From contig JALJCO010012637.1 in assembly GCA_023101725.1 (NCBI GenBank), positions 992,001 to 1,056,000 of the forward strand: a stretch of DNA of 64,000 nucleotides. Direction: 5' to 3'. This DNA is from Atherinomorus stipes (lineage: Eukaryota; Chordata; Actinopteri; Atheriniformes; Atherinidae). Position numbers and translations under genes: made by a program. A model generated the notes under the pieces. The model made no database searches. It was not told the DNA's origin and worked only from the letters and a program-made list of their open reading frames with translations. This document shows, one piece after another, positions 38,001 to 48,310 of this stretch (position 1 is its first letter; each line of letters starts with the position of its first letter).

Positions 38001-41000
38001 GTAGAGTAAATCTGGTTTGAATTACTCTGAATTACTCTTAAAAACTTGACTTTGCTCCAGATATTTCCACTTTATTCTCTGAGAAAAACAAAAATTCATC
38101 CTCTTTTTCTCAGCGTGGCCCTAATACTCCATCATAGTTTGACCAGTAGTCAACGGGGAACCCATCGCCCAATCTCTTCGACCCGAAATTTGTTTATCTA
38201 CTGCTCACTTTTTGTAAATGTGATCGTCAAGAATTCCCTAGTTTATTGTGATAAAGTAGAACCAATTTTTATCACAATAAAATGATGGAATGACATTATA
38301 TTCACAAAAGCTTAAAGGTCAGGTCATAATGTTCTGCAAATATACTTTTCTGGGCATTAAATGGCAGAACTGAGCAACAGAAGGGGAGCTGCATGCAAGC
38401 TTTAACTGAACTGGTTGGCAGCGGCATAGTTTTCTGCTGCAGTAATTCTCATGTGTTTAACAACAGTCACTGAAGACAACTCTTTGTTTATGAGGGATTA
38501 CAGCAATTATACGTGGCACTGAAGCCTTTAAAACCAAAGCTTTTAGACCTGATTATTATATGCATGTTTTTCCCCGATCTGCCCGAGCTGATTATCCTAC
38601 ATGTTACAACCGGTGCCAGCTGATTTTGCTCTCCCTTCCAGCTGTTTGTCCAGCAGGGTGGCAAACTATTTTCAGAGAAGCAGCGGATGTTAATTTGTAA
38701 AGCTTCATTGGGAGGGACTGGAAAATGGGCCAGGCAACAAGGGATGTCTCCACTTTTGGCTTTTAGCAGCCATTATATAATCACCAGCCAGGTCTCAACG
38801 TCATAGTTCTCCTTCTCTTAAAGTCTTGACATCAGATGCTAATACGACAGCCAAGTTTGGTCCCACTAATGCACACCTCGTTAGCTAAAAACACCCAAAT
38901 ATGAGACATTTAAAAAGATAATGCATTTAAACTGAACTGTGATCCGTCTGGAGGTTTCTTTGGAAGTTTGAGATCTGGATAAACCTAGTTTTTCTACTTC
39001 CTAAATAATGCAGGTGTGCCATGTATTTTTAGCAACATTCTACCTGATGTGCAATGTGAAAGCCTCCATGTCGCCCTTCCCTTCTCCTCCCTCTCATTCA
39101 CACCTCCACAAACTTCCCCTCTGCTTTGTGTGTGGGGGTCGGAGGAGAAAGATGCTTCTGTTTCTGAATGAAAGCTCCTCTCGGTCCAAAACAACATTGT
39201 CAGGACAAGGCAGACAGAAAGCAGAAGTTAATGCACTTTGTCAGCACTGGCAGCCCTCTGAGCCAAGAGCTATTAACTCTGAGAGGGAAAGGCATTTCCT
39301 CCTTGTAAATGCCATATTAAATTATTATTATTTCATTTGGTAACAGGGAAAAGCCCATCAGGGCTAGATTGTTCAAGGTGAGCGGGGAATTGTAAATGGA
39401 GAGCCTGGGTTTTCTAAAAGCCACCAAAGAGGGTGGGGGGCAAGGGAGTTAAAAGAGGAAGTGAACACTGGCGTCACTGCAGCTTAATGTGGTCATGGAG
39501 TCAAAAAGCACACCTTGAAATAGCCTTATAAATGTAATTTTGACAAGAACATTTCCACAGCACCTTTCCTCATGCTTCCATCTCCAGCGTGTTCTCTCAA
39601 TGAGCCTTCAGGGTGACTTTGTCTCATGAAAACGTGAATGAACAGCGGTGCATATAGTCAATGGAGCCTCACAGCCTGCCGGGAGGTTTCTGCAGGTGGA
39701 TCCTGCTTGGAGGACTTGTGGTTTGGGCTCACCAGATGGTCCTCTGTGTATAAGATAACGAGCCAAAATGATTGAGCGGAATAAAGTCAACGTTTGGTCC
39801 ACTACCACTATTTTTTTTTTTTTTTTTTTTACAGTGAAGCAGCTGCCAAAATGAGTCTATGGCGTGCAACGTGATACACTGTAAATTTCACATGGAAGAA
39901 ATCAATGTCATTAAGGCTGTTCATATATCAGGAAAATCAGACTTGTGACCGGTGCTTTGCCATGAGCATGACACTTGGCTGCTTGCCACAATGTGTTTGA
40001 TTAATTTCACCTCAAAATATAAAGCACTGGAGAGGAGAAGGAATCTGATTTATAGAAGCTGAATTGACTGTTTTGCTATAGCTGCAAAGTTCACATGCAG
40101 TTTACAGTGACAAGGGTGAATTTACCGCTTAAATTATACATTAAATTCTAAATCAAAGTATAACTTGTGGTGCCAAAGTGGCCGTTTTGGAGACTTTGCC
40201 AGGACAGTTTTTACTAAAATTGCTTTGCTTTATTAGTATTGGCCTTTGTAGAGATTATGTTCACATATTGTAATACGATTTTTGTTTAGAGCTACAGTTG
40301 AATCTTCCCAAAAAATATTAATTTTCATCCTGAAGTGCTTTTTTTTTTTTTTTTTAAGGCAAGCCGGAAACTTTTTTTCATTTTTACACTGTTCCATCTT
40401 CATTTATTCTTCACCGGTAACACAGTCGTCCTCATACCCTCCAATTAAAGAAAAGGCTAAATTCACAACAGTAGTTAAAATAACAGGGAACTAAAGAAAC
40501 TAAGAATAAATAAAAATTTACAAAATTATGATTAATTGAAATGAAATATTGCATTTGAATTGTCGTTAAAAATTATATTTAAAAGAAAAACAAACAAAAC
40601 TGTCCCAGACACATTAGAGCACCTTTCCTATGAACACTTGACCAAAACACCTGTAAACAGGTGCAGACGTCTTTTTGAACATTAGAGAAAACACCTGATT
40701 GCAATGATTGCTTCAAAGTGTTGCTCAACAAAATTTTTGCTTCAGAGCTCAATTATGCTTGTTTGCTTATTTTATTTTTTGCTTGTTTTTAATATTTCTT
40801 TCGAACCACAAATCAAAATCAATGTCATGATTTTTTATAGAATTATTTATTATCACTTTTGTCATTTTCAACTTTTTTCACAGACAGCTGATTTATTTCC
40901 TTTTTTAATTTGAGGGTAGGAATAATTTTGAGGACTATACTGCACTGATGGGCCCCTTTCCTATTACCTCAAAAGTATTCAAATAGACCTTGTGGAAGGA

Positions 41001-44000
41001 GATATATACTGCAGTTGTTTCATTAGACATTTTCAAGCACAGCCCTAATATGCGGTTTAGTTGTTTTGAACCCCTAAGAATAATCCTCCCTACTGTCTGT
41101 AGCCTAATATAATCCCCCAGTGCTCTGTGATTTAGATTTTCTTACTCATATCGTTGTTTTTCACCCCCAAAAGAGTCGAACCCTTGATTGATTTGCCATC
41201 AGACATAACCATTAAAATCCCTGACCATCTTCTAACTGTTCTAATCCCTTCTGTTGTTTTTCTGAACCAGGTAAACCAACAGGTTACGGCCCCAATGCAA
41301 GGCGGTCACGCGGCATTGTGGACGAATGCTGCTTCCAAAGCTGTGAGCTGCGGCGCCTGGAGATGTACTGTGCACCTGCCAAGCCTGGCAAGGCAGCTCG
41401 CTCTGTGCGCGCTCAACGCCACACAGACATGCCTAGAGCGCCTAAGGTTAGTACCCCTGGACACAAAGTGGACAAGGGCACAGAGCGCAGGACAGCACAG
41501 CAGCAAGACAAGACAAAAAACAAGAAGGTGAGCACCAAACAGAACACGGGATAAGATGGATGCAGAGCCATGTTATAATGGTTCGTGTCAGTGCATGTGC
41601 ACACATTTTGCTGTGAAAGTGGAATTGACTGACAGCTTGTTAGCTGAGCATAAAGGCTGGAGACTGGAAAACAGCTGTTCCCTGAATGCCTGGCCAAGAA
41701 ACACTCTCATACAAAAACACAAATTATTTTCATGTTCTCTCTTTTGACAGATTTAACTGAAGAATTAAGAGTTTTAGCACTGTGCAGGAATTTTGTCACT
41801 TTGACATACCCGGACATTTTTCCCTCAGCTTTTTTCTTCCATGAACGCTCCCTAACAAGAGCTAAACTAGCAGTTTCCCTCATTCCAGTCTCGATGCTGA
41901 GCTATTTCAACTGACTAATGAAAGCAGTAAACATTAGGATGATATAATCTCATTAAGTGCACTTTCCAAATTAACAGTGACCCAAAGGAGTTGGTAGTTT
42001 CAAGTAATAAGCACTTTATTGCACCTCAGAAGTAATTAACTATCCAACTTAAATGGCTTCATTTTTCTCCCACAGAGACCTTTACCTGGACATAGTCATT
42101 CCTCCTTCAAGGTATGCAAAGAATCCCTGATGTTATATAAATCATTTTCTCATTTTTAACATAGGAATTTTGAGTATTTTTGGTATAGAACCCCCAACTA
42201 TACGCCTAAATGCAGACTGTTTTATTCCCAACCAGCCAATGTGCAGGAGACGAGTGGACTTCAGAAGTCTTTTCTCAAAAAAGAAAACCATTAGCTGCAG
42301 AAGGAGCTAAGTGGTTTTTGTGGTAGACTCAGGGCCACTCATGCTCCCCAGGCAGAATCTCCACTCTGCCGCTGAACATTATGCCTGAAATCCAGACATC
42401 TCTCTATGACAGACTGACACATGCAAGGTCTGGGGATAAAACACGGTTATCATCTTTAGTGAAGTCTGCACTGGTCTCCTCATCCCTGTTATCTGGTGCT
42501 GTCATTTAGATTGAAAATTTCCTCGTTTTGTGTTGGGAGAGGTACACTCTCCAGGCACAACACTGAAACCACTGACAGTTGAAATGAGAAACATTAGTCA
42601 TCTACTTGGAAAACAATATTCAGCTGGGAACATTGAGTCCTGGCTTTCATATGCATGTTACTTTGGCATGTGCTTCAATACTAAACAGCAATTACCTCCA
42701 TCAATTCTCAGAAAACACTCAAACACCTTGAAAAACACAACAAAGATCCCAAACTGTTAATTCAGCCACAAGAATCCAAAGATTCAATGTCTCGAACCCA
42801 CTGGACTCAAAGAGTTCACTGCCAACATCACGGTGCCAAACATCATTATACAGCCCCTGCTTTGGCACAGCAAAGGGAACCCGCACAGTTTTAGGCGGCT
42901 TTTGACCAATTGGTGTAAATTATAGTCTTACAGATTGGTGCAATTTATTTTAAGTGGGAAATTTTTTTTTTTAAAAATTCTCAACAGTATTTTGGATTTA
43001 GGTTGTGCTGTTCGTGTTTTTAGACTACATACATCAAAATTCATGGGTAAGTCTCAAAGTAAGTGTCAAAAGTCAAGAAGAATTAAAAAGGTTGGAAATG
43101 TGGAAGTTGTACTTAAATTACAAGTACCACAGTTGAATAAATCATACATGTAACATTTTTAATGTAACTGGAGAGAAAAAAAATCAGTTTGAATGATGTT
43201 TTATTGGGTTTTTTTTTAAGCCAGGCTTCCCAATTTGACATCAGAAGCACTTGTTGATGGGGGGGGGGGGTCCCAAAGCATCGAGGATCACCAAATCTGG
43301 ACTTCTTGGGTCAGTGTCCATAAAGTTCTCACTGTGTTCTTGTGCCAACACACCTCACTCAAATTGATGAGGTGCAGAACTTCTTTGGCTGTTGGATCCA
43401 TTTAATTTTAGTCAGCTGTGCTGGAACAGGGAACTGGTGAAAACCTTCCTGACATTGGCCCAAGAGGTCCGGATTTGGTGATCCCTGCCCTACATGTGAT
43501 GGGGTGATCTAAAAGTTCAAAGACTTCATCCATGCCAAAGCGGTTTCCTTTTGCTTTCAAAAAAATTGGGTGAAAAATAAAAAGTTGAAAGGTTTTCCGA
43601 AGCCCCCAAAACATAGAGGTAAACATGATGCCATTGGCAATATGATGATATTTCGCAGCAAATTATGATAGACCTCGTCTTAAACAGAGACCTCTGATGA
43701 CAAATTCACAGTACACAACCCTCTTCATTCTTTGAATCATAGACTGTTAATGTTAATGTCGGTTTCTGAAGAGCTGAAATGAAGCTTGGTGGGCTGTCCC
43801 CACTGTTGCCATCTTGGCAGTGTCGTGCATCTCATGGAAAAAACAAAAATGGACAGAGGTGGAGCTGAGAGTGGAGGTGCGAGTGGGGCTGTGAGGGTGG
43901 GGATGAATAATGGACACCTAACAAACGCTGAGCTACCTGTAGCTGATTCAGAGCTAACAGAGATACTGTAGGTGAGCTAAAGCTAAGGCACGCTGTTAGC

Positions 44001-44712
44001 CTGCTTAATACTGTTAGCCTGCTTAATACTGCTTAAGCAGGGAGCTAGCCACTAGCCACCAGCTCTACCGCTGACCACTAAGCTGTTGTCTGCCAATCAA
44101 AAGGACACACTCCCTAATTATGCATAATTTCATGATTAAATAACATGTAAATGGATGAGATTTTAAAAAAATCTCTCCTACCCCTCCACAGTTGTCATGA
44201 GGGTAAACTTGACCTTTTAAAGCTAAAATGACTTTTTAAACCAGCTGTAAACATATGTATTTCTGCTGAGAAGTTGGCCTTTTTAACATGGGAGTGTATG
44301 GGGATTGACTCCCTTTTGCAGCCAGCCCCTAGTGGATGAGAGATGAACTGCAGTTTTCAGCACTTCTTCATTGGCTTCTCTGTATCTGGGGAGTTTGCCA
44401 TTTGATTTGAATGGGTGTCTCATTGCCCCACAGACCAGTCACAACTTATCAGATTTTGCTCTGAAGTCCTTTGAAGACCACAATTTCTAGACTTTTCTAC
44501 CGGTTTGACTCAGACTTTGGTGTTAGCTCTTTGTGTAAGTTTGAGGTCCAAGGACACAGAAGGACCACCTGCCAAATACAAATTGTTTTTGGTTTTATGC
44601 TTTGCTGCATTTCTGCTGTATGTCTGAAAATGTGTTTTCTGTTTTGTTGCAGGAGGTGCATCAGAAAAACTCAAGTCGAGGCAGCACTGGGGGCAAAAAT
44701 TACAGAATGTAG
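22994..44712 (+). CDS. igf1: Insulin-like growth factor 1 precursor, five coding exons
   Basis: Secreted growth hormone-dependent peptide that acts through the IGF-1 receptor. The coding exons 22994-23041, 24238-24394, 41271-41527, 42076-42111 and 44653-44712 join in phase to 558 nt (185 residues): signal peptide of about 43 (hydrophobic core [12 protein letters not shown]), B domain of 29 starting [21 protein letters not shown] domain [11 protein letters not shown] domain of 21 with [17 protein letters not shown] domain PAKPGKAA and an E domain of 74. All six insulin-family cysteines and the GFYF receptor contact are present. Exon 2 is 157 nt. The E domain has 16+27+12+19 residues, which matches the teleost Ea-4 form. 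The D-domain Pro-Gly replaces the Thr-Ser usual in fish as I recall. Neighbours pmch and parpbp agree with the conserved locus. The coding sequence is intact. Confidence 0.97.
23042..24237 (+). other. igf1: igf1 intron 1
   Basis: 1.2 kb, T-rich, GT-AG. No complete mobile element was recognised. The antisense open frame at 23718-24356 crosses exon 2 and is a shadow. Confidence 0.85.
24238..24394 (+). CDS. igf1: igf1 coding exon 2: rest of signal peptide and most of B domain (157 nt)
   Basis: The acceptor TTGCGCGCAG precedes GGT GCG ATG TGC TGT (GAMCC). The exon reads through the signal core and [12 protein letters not shown] to GERGFYF, with donor TTCA|GTAAGT in phase 1. The 157-nt length equals that of the corresponding mammalian exon. 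Confidence 0.96.
26286..26660. mobile_element. MITE of the TTAAAGGTGCAGTATGTAA type
   Basis: Begins CCTTAAAGGTGCAGTATGTAA and ends TTTAAAGCTATTCCGCACTACC. TTAA-flanked ends and the opening words match a very common fish non-autonomous element. It has no open frame. The ends are only roughly inverse, so the right border is approximate. Confidence 0.5.
26697..27551. mobile_element. hAT-type non-autonomous element, about 855 bp
   Basis: The left end CAGTGGTTCTCCAACT and right end AGTTAAAGAACCACTG are inverse, and GACCC-type blocks sit inside both ends (CATGACCC and GGTCAGGACCCC). This is typical of the hAT/Charlie style. The 8-bp duplication has decayed. Non-coding interior. Confidence 0.7.
28235..28830. 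repeat. CTGTAAA-rich dispersed repeat with a TA/TG microsatellite inside
   Basis: Repeated TTTACAGTAAA, ACTGTAAAA and GTAAATTACAG words at 28240-28400 and again at 28680-28800, separated by the simple repeat at 28411-28493. This is a known style of fish repeat built from short inverted CTGTAAA words. The borders are approximate. Confidence 0.6.
28411..28493. repeat. (TG)n/(TA)n microsatellite
   Basis: ATGTGTATGTGTG, then GTGTGTGTGTATATATAT, then a pure TA run of about 24 bases. Confidence 0.9.
32366..32574. mobile_element. hAT-type MITE (copy with CAGGGATGGC end)
   Basis: The left CAGGGATGGCAGAGTCCGGT and right GACTGGACTTGTTCAACCCTG are imperfect inverse ends, with CTCGAGAGCCACA / TGTGTGGCTCATGA next to them and a central palindrome CCTTCTCCAACACACCTG / GTGCGTTGGAGAAGG. 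Same superfamily as 9291-9504. Confidence 0.7.
32583..32772. mobile_element. Related hAT-type MITE directly beside the previous one, right end worn
   Basis: Starts CCAGAGATGCCAAACTCCAG with CCTCGAGAGTCACTTTCCTG, then CTGCTCCAACACACCTGATT and its inverse CAGGTGTGTTGGAACAGG. The right arm (GGCCCTCAAGGTACTGGGG) is recognisable but diverged. Two members of one family lie 8 bases apart. Confidence 0.6.
33210..33885. mobile_element. hAT-type element with TAGGGATGGGCG ends and 8-bp duplication
   Basis: The element at 33218-33877 begins TAGGGATGGGCGGTACCG and ends TACGCCCATCCCTA. It is flanked by GTAGCAGT (33210-33217) and GTAGCAAT (33878-33885), an 8-bp target duplication with one mismatch. ATCGATAC and GGTATCG words near both ends are internal inverted repeats. 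It has no transposase and sits inside igf1 intron 2. Confidence 0.85.
34297..34460. repeat. hAT-like repeat end, probably truncated
   Basis: CAGTGGTTTTCACATTTTTTGGGTCACGACC is the left-end style of the element at 26697. The corresponding right end was not found within the next kilobase. Confidence 0.4.
35007..35028. repeat. (TA)n microsatellite
   Basis: About 11 uninterrupted TA units. Confidence 0.85.
40423..40942. mobile_element. Tc1-like MITE, copy 2 (opposite orientation to copy 1)
   Basis: The left CAGTCGTCCTC and right TTTTGAGGACTATACTG ends, with CCAATTAAAG and TTTAATTTGAGGGTAGG beside them. The interior shares, in reverse orientation, long stretches with 10571-11298, for example around the blocks GTCCCAGACACATTAGAGCA and AAGTGTTGCTCAACAAAATT. 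It lies 330 bases upstream of igf1 coding exon 3. Confidence 0.75.
41271..41527 (+). CDS. igf1: igf1 coding exon 3: end of B, C, A, D and first part of E domain, with an optional 27-codon tail
   Basis: The acceptor TTTTTCTGAACCAG is followed by GT AAA CCA ACA GGT (KPTG). The exon covers [10 protein letters not shown], the whole A domain and [16 protein letters not shown]. Two donors are in phase: AAG|GTTAGT at 41447 and AAG|GTGAGC at 41528. The 81 nt between them encode [11 protein letters not shown] ... DKTKNKK, the 27-residue segment that distinguishes the salmonid Ea-3/Ea-4 from Ea-1/Ea-2 forms. The downstream donor is the stronger one. Confidence 0.95.
41528..42075 (+). other. igf1: igf1 intron 3 (548 nt)
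   Basis: GT-AG intron between the main exon and the 36-nt micro-exon. No repeats or other features were recognised. Confidence 0.8.
42076..42111 (+). CDS. igf1: igf1 coding exon 4: 36-nt micro-exon of the E domain
   Basis: The acceptor TTTCTCCCACAG and donor AAG|GTATGC enclose twelve codons reading [12 protein letters not shown]. Being a multiple of three it can be skipped without changing frame, which gives the Ea-1 or Ea-3 forms in salmonids. It is too short to be noticed as an open frame. Confidence 0.95.
43222..43491. mobile_element. hAT-type MITE with G11 run
   Basis: The left half CCAGGCTTCCCAATTTGAC ... GATCACCAAATCTGGACTTC and the right half GTCCGGATTTGGTGATCCCTG are inverse; the centre has CCAACACACCTC / AGCTGTGCTGGAACAGGG like the copies at 32.4 and 32.6 kb. 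A G-run at 43260-43270 may vary in length. Confidence 0.55.
43738..44380 (+). mobile_element. Dispersed fish repeat, copy B
   Basis: Starts CATAGACTGTTAATGTTAAT, contains CACTGTTGCCATCTTGGCAG and ends with TTTTTAACATGGGAGTGTAT and AGCCAGCCCCTAGTGGATGA. It shares block order with copy A at 17475-19568 in the opposite orientation and is uninterrupted here. Non-coding. Confidence 0.7.
44653..44712 (+). CDS. igf1: igf1 coding exon 5: C-terminal 19 residues of the E domain and stop
   Basis: The acceptor TCTGTTTTGTTGCAG precedes GAG GTG CAT CAG. It encodes [19 protein letters not shown] followed by TAG at 44710-44712. The ending is the same as in other teleost IGF-1 E peptides. Confidence 0.95.
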   Translation, partial: EVHQKNSSRGSTGGKNYRM

Positions 44713-45281
44713 GAATGGAGCGAATGGACAAATGCCCAGTGACTTGGGGAGAGAGAGGGTAGTGGCCTTACCCGGTACCCCTGTGGAATGGTTCACTGTA
44801 AAACAAAACAAAGAGGATGCTAACAATGACCTGAAACGCTCTTCAAAATGATTGAAAATTGAGAGCTAAGTGTGTTTATGGGTTTGATGAGGGGTATTGT
44901 GATCATTTTATACACTGCACCATTCCATATCGGGAGGAATTCTATGTTAACGCAATGTAACAGACTAGTTTAGCTGCTGAGACACGAACAAGAGCTTATT
45001 ATACCTCCATGAGTGAGCAGAATCCCCTGAATCCAGGAAAGGTGGAAACATATCTGGGTTTCAGCCAATCAGAGAGCAGCAGGCTATGGTTGGGAATAAG
45101 TGGTCCATCTTGTCTCCTGAACTTTGTGGAGGTAAATCCTTTTAATCTGAGAGTGAAAGCATTTACTCCTTTTGACATGGTCACATTTAGCAGTTATCAC
45201 CCCTGTTCAAAGCTGATATTTTACCTTCAGTTTGTTTTTATGCACCATGCATTACTGTGGATACTTTGATATGTAAAGAAA

Positions 45282-45287
45282 AATAAA
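45282..45287 (+). terminator. igf1: Candidate igf1 polyA signal AATAAA
   Basis: Canonical hexamer 570 bases after the stop codon, followed by GTTTATTGTCAGG (GT/T-rich). Confidence 0.5.
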
Positions 45288-47673
45288 TGTTTATTGTCAG
45301 GACAAAGACCAGATGGTTTATCATCAGATTTTGAATATTGTTGTGGTTAATTTCACCTTCAGTCCAGTTCAAATACATGTAAGTGGAGTCAGTAAAGGGT
45401 TTGAGACCAATCCAAATCCCTCCTAAGCCCCAGGAAGTATTGAGAACCCAAGGAATGGGTCTGCAATCCTCTTAAATCACGGTTCAACACCCGATTAAGA
45501 ATAATTTGAGAGAATTTTGAAAAGGGGCTTGACTAAAGTAGGTATTAGAAAGCAAAACTGTGGCTTTTTTCTTTTTCAAAAACAAAACAATAATCAGACA
45601 ATAAAATAATTTTTTCTTTTCTTTTCGGCATGTCAGAGCATAGTACTTGTTTTGTTGTCAGAAATGGGTCATTCAATTGATTCAAAGTCCATTTGGCATA
45701 AATGAGTGGAGAAATCAAATAGCGACAATCAGGCAAAATGTTTGTTGTCCGTGTCTGCGTCCGGTTCACATGTCATCATCCATGCCAGATCTGATTATTG
45801 TCGACATTTCAGTGTAAGTGAAGGCCTGTGCTCAAGGTTCAGCGCAAGCTATTTAAGTTTAGACGCAGTTTTGTTAAAATAACTTGCGCAGATCGTCAAA
45901 AGAAGCGTTCCCAAAATATAACAATTTGAAGCAAAAGACACAACACGGTCCTGTAACAGAGGCTATTCTGATCCACAGTGCAAAACACTTCAGGTTCATG
46001 ATAGTTAAAATGTTGCACAATGATACAAAGATGTGGCTTACATCATGCTACATGGTGACATGGACATTCAACGTCTCATTATTTGGATGGTGTTGACACT
46101 CAACTTCACTCCACATCCATCACAAACACTTTCTATGTCTTGCTAAACGACTATGTACACCTTCAATACTGTTGAATTTTAACACATCTTTTTATAAGGA
46201 AGGAGACGGTCAAAAGCGCTGGTTTGCTAACTCTCAATGTGGAAAGCCATGTTTTAAACCTGTCCAACACAACATTCCACTCTACTTTAACTTTTCTACT
46301 TTAATTTGGGAATGGTTAGGAGTTAAAGAATATTTGCTTAAAGTTGAAATCAATAAACATGGTTGGGTTTATGTGTTGCAAAACATTTGGTTAAGGGTAG
46401 ACAATTACATATGGTTTCCTGCAACAAAGGTAAGGCATGCATTGCCACGTGATACTCCTTTATTTTGGAGATGCGGACAAACACACCGGAGAGTCTGTAA
46501 TGGCCACATGAATGAGAAGTTTAATGATTTATAGCCTGGAATATTTTGTAAGTTCGGGGAAACCAAGCAACTCTATGTCACCTGGACTACAGTACATAAC
46601 CTGAAATGATTATGTAAAACAAAACAGCATCCATCGCAAAGTCCACCAAAGAAACCCCAAAATTAAACCGGTTCCTAAATATTTGTTAGCTAACATTACA
46701 AGTCTACCTAGACACGTGAGATACCGGACACACATACAAAGCACCCACAGCATAAATGAGAACTGTGCAAATATGAGCAAGGGTCAAGTACACACACACA
46801 AAAAAAGCCAGTTCTGAGAAGTCCTTGCATGAGGATCGACAGGAACTGCACTTTGCTTGAGCCTCAGTGAAATCGCCCAAGACAGCTCATCTCTTGCTCT
46901 GCCTCCTCTTCTGTGTATAATCAAACAATACTCCCATTATGTTATCCTATGCATTACTATCAATCATTGTACATGATGGTTTCGTATAACAAAACTGTAG
47001 TAAGAATCCTATCCACTGTATAATGGTGCTATTTTATAGTTTGTTACTTGCAAGAGATGGCTGAGACAGACAGATAGCAGGGCTTAATTGGAGGTCTTCC
47101 CTTTTGCACAGCCTTGTGGCCACCATTTTAATAGTGTTTTTATTTGTAAGCTGTTTCAATAAGGTAGTAGTGTAAGCGAGTAAATGTATCTGTGTGAAAT
47201 CTGTGAATGCATGGATAATAAAAAAAAAAAAAAGAAAAAAAGAAAACCAGGAAAGATTATACAACGTTGTGGTCCCAAGAAGGCAAAATGCTATTTTTTC
47301 TACTGTTTTTAAATTATTTTCTCAATATAAATCCCTTATGCCAAATAACTTGACAAAAGAACTGTGAACTGTAATTCTTCCAATTGTATTGAGATTGTTG
47401 AAAGTCATGGTGTGCTTTTGTCTGTCCGGAGGAGTGTGTGTTTACGTGTGTGTATAAATGCCTCTCTGGAAGCCAAAGTACTGATTATTAAAATAACTCA
47501 AAGCGGGACTGTGCAACTTTTGATACACATTCGACATTATGTTTTTCTGAAACACATTGTAATAGCTGTGTTTTATCTCATAGCTCTTTTTTCAAATTTT
47601 ATTTTTAGGTCAAATTTGCAAAAAATCTTTTTTTTTTTTTACCCTCTTTCTACAAAGAGGTTCCTAATGGAAT

Positions 47674-47679
47674 ATTAAA
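47674..47679 (+). terminator. igf1: Candidate distal igf1 polyA signal ATTAAA
   Basis: Common variant hexamer followed by a T-rich stretch (GACTTTTTCTATATC). It would extend the 3' UTR to about 3 kb. Confidence 0.35.
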
Positions 47680-47823
47680 GACTTTTTCTATATCAAAATT
47701 CTAAGTGACTATTAATTCAAAATCAGTTTCTAGAGAAGCAAACAATATTCTGCTGACCATGTCAAGAGTTATTGCCAGCTTCTGAAAAGTATTTATTTAC
47801 TTTTAGCTAGTGTATGGAAGCAT

Positions 47824-47845
47824 CCCCCCCCCCCCCCCCCCCCCC
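47824..47845. repeat. Homopolymer C tract, 22 bases
   Basis: Uninterrupted C run, the second long one in the window after 21683-21710. Length is uncertain. Confidence 0.9.
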
Positions 47846-48039
47846 TTTTCCTTTAACATTTTGTGAAGTGATTTAATATTAGTCTTATAACAATATGGAA
47901 ACAAAACTAGTGTCAAGAAAGTAGTCCAGACAGATATCACAAAGTACATTGAAATCTTTTATGTAAAGTCATGCAGATGTTGAGAAATAGACCGGTTCAT
48001 TTTTTTTTTTTGCTCCGAGGAAGGTGAGAAGATCAACAT

Positions 48040-48310
48040 CACCCATGTCTGTTAGCTAGCTTAGCATAGCTTAGCTCAGAATAAGAACAGGAGAAAATAT
48101 TAGCATAGCTTAAGCCATGTTTAGCATTGTCAACCAAATATCCGCCTCAAATATCATAGATTACCTCAAAAACTGAACCTCCGTGAAAACACTGACATTT
48201 TATAAATAACCTTTCACAGACTAGCTTTAAAATGTACATGTTAGCATCTTTTGGGCTGAGCCAAGCTGGCTTTCTCTTTTCTTCTATGCTAAGCTAAGCT
48301 AACTAACCAT
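48040..48310. repeat. GCTAAGC / TTAGCTAGC-rich repeat
   Basis: Opens GAGGAAGGTGAGAAGATCAA and contains GTTAGCTAGCTTAGCATAGC and later GCTAAGCTAAGCTAAC. Related short words recur near 56940, 59290 and 59757. It looks like a dispersed fish repeat; the borders are not defined. Confidence 0.4.

Larger units (their letters stand above)
24395..41270 (+). other. igf1: igf1 intron 2 (16.9 kb) with several mobile elements
   Basis: The large second intron is also the longest in other vertebrates' IGF1. It carries MITEs at 26286-26660, 26697-27551, 32366-32772, 33218-33877 and 40423-40942, a CTGTAAA-rich repeat at 28235-28830, microsatellites at 28411 and 35007, and a hAT-like end at 34297. No exon for another gene was recognised. 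The open frame 31282-31716 (144 codons, TTG start) has no domain. Regions 35.2-40.3 kb hold no clear repeats and may contain regulatory DNA that cannot be judged from one sequence. Confidence 0.7.
42112..44652 (+). other. igf1: igf1 intron 4 (2.5 kb) with two mobile elements
   Basis: Carries a hAT-type MITE at 43222-43491 and copy B of a dispersed repeat at 43738-44380. The rest is AT-rich without gene-like sequence. Confidence 0.75.
44713..47700 (+). other. igf1: igf1 3' UTR and flank, two candidate polyA signals
   Basis: AATAAA at 45282-45287 would give a 3' UTR of about 0.6 kb; ATTAAA at 47674-47679 would give about 3 kb. IGF1 in mammals has alternative short and very long 3' UTRs, so both may be used. 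No mobile element with clear ends was found between them. Open frames at 46172-46534 and 47364-47678 lack ATG context or domains. Confidence 0.55.

Noticed and set aside
46172..46534. 120-codon plus-strand frame after igf1
   Set aside because: Lies in probable 3' UTR and has no domain or known relative.
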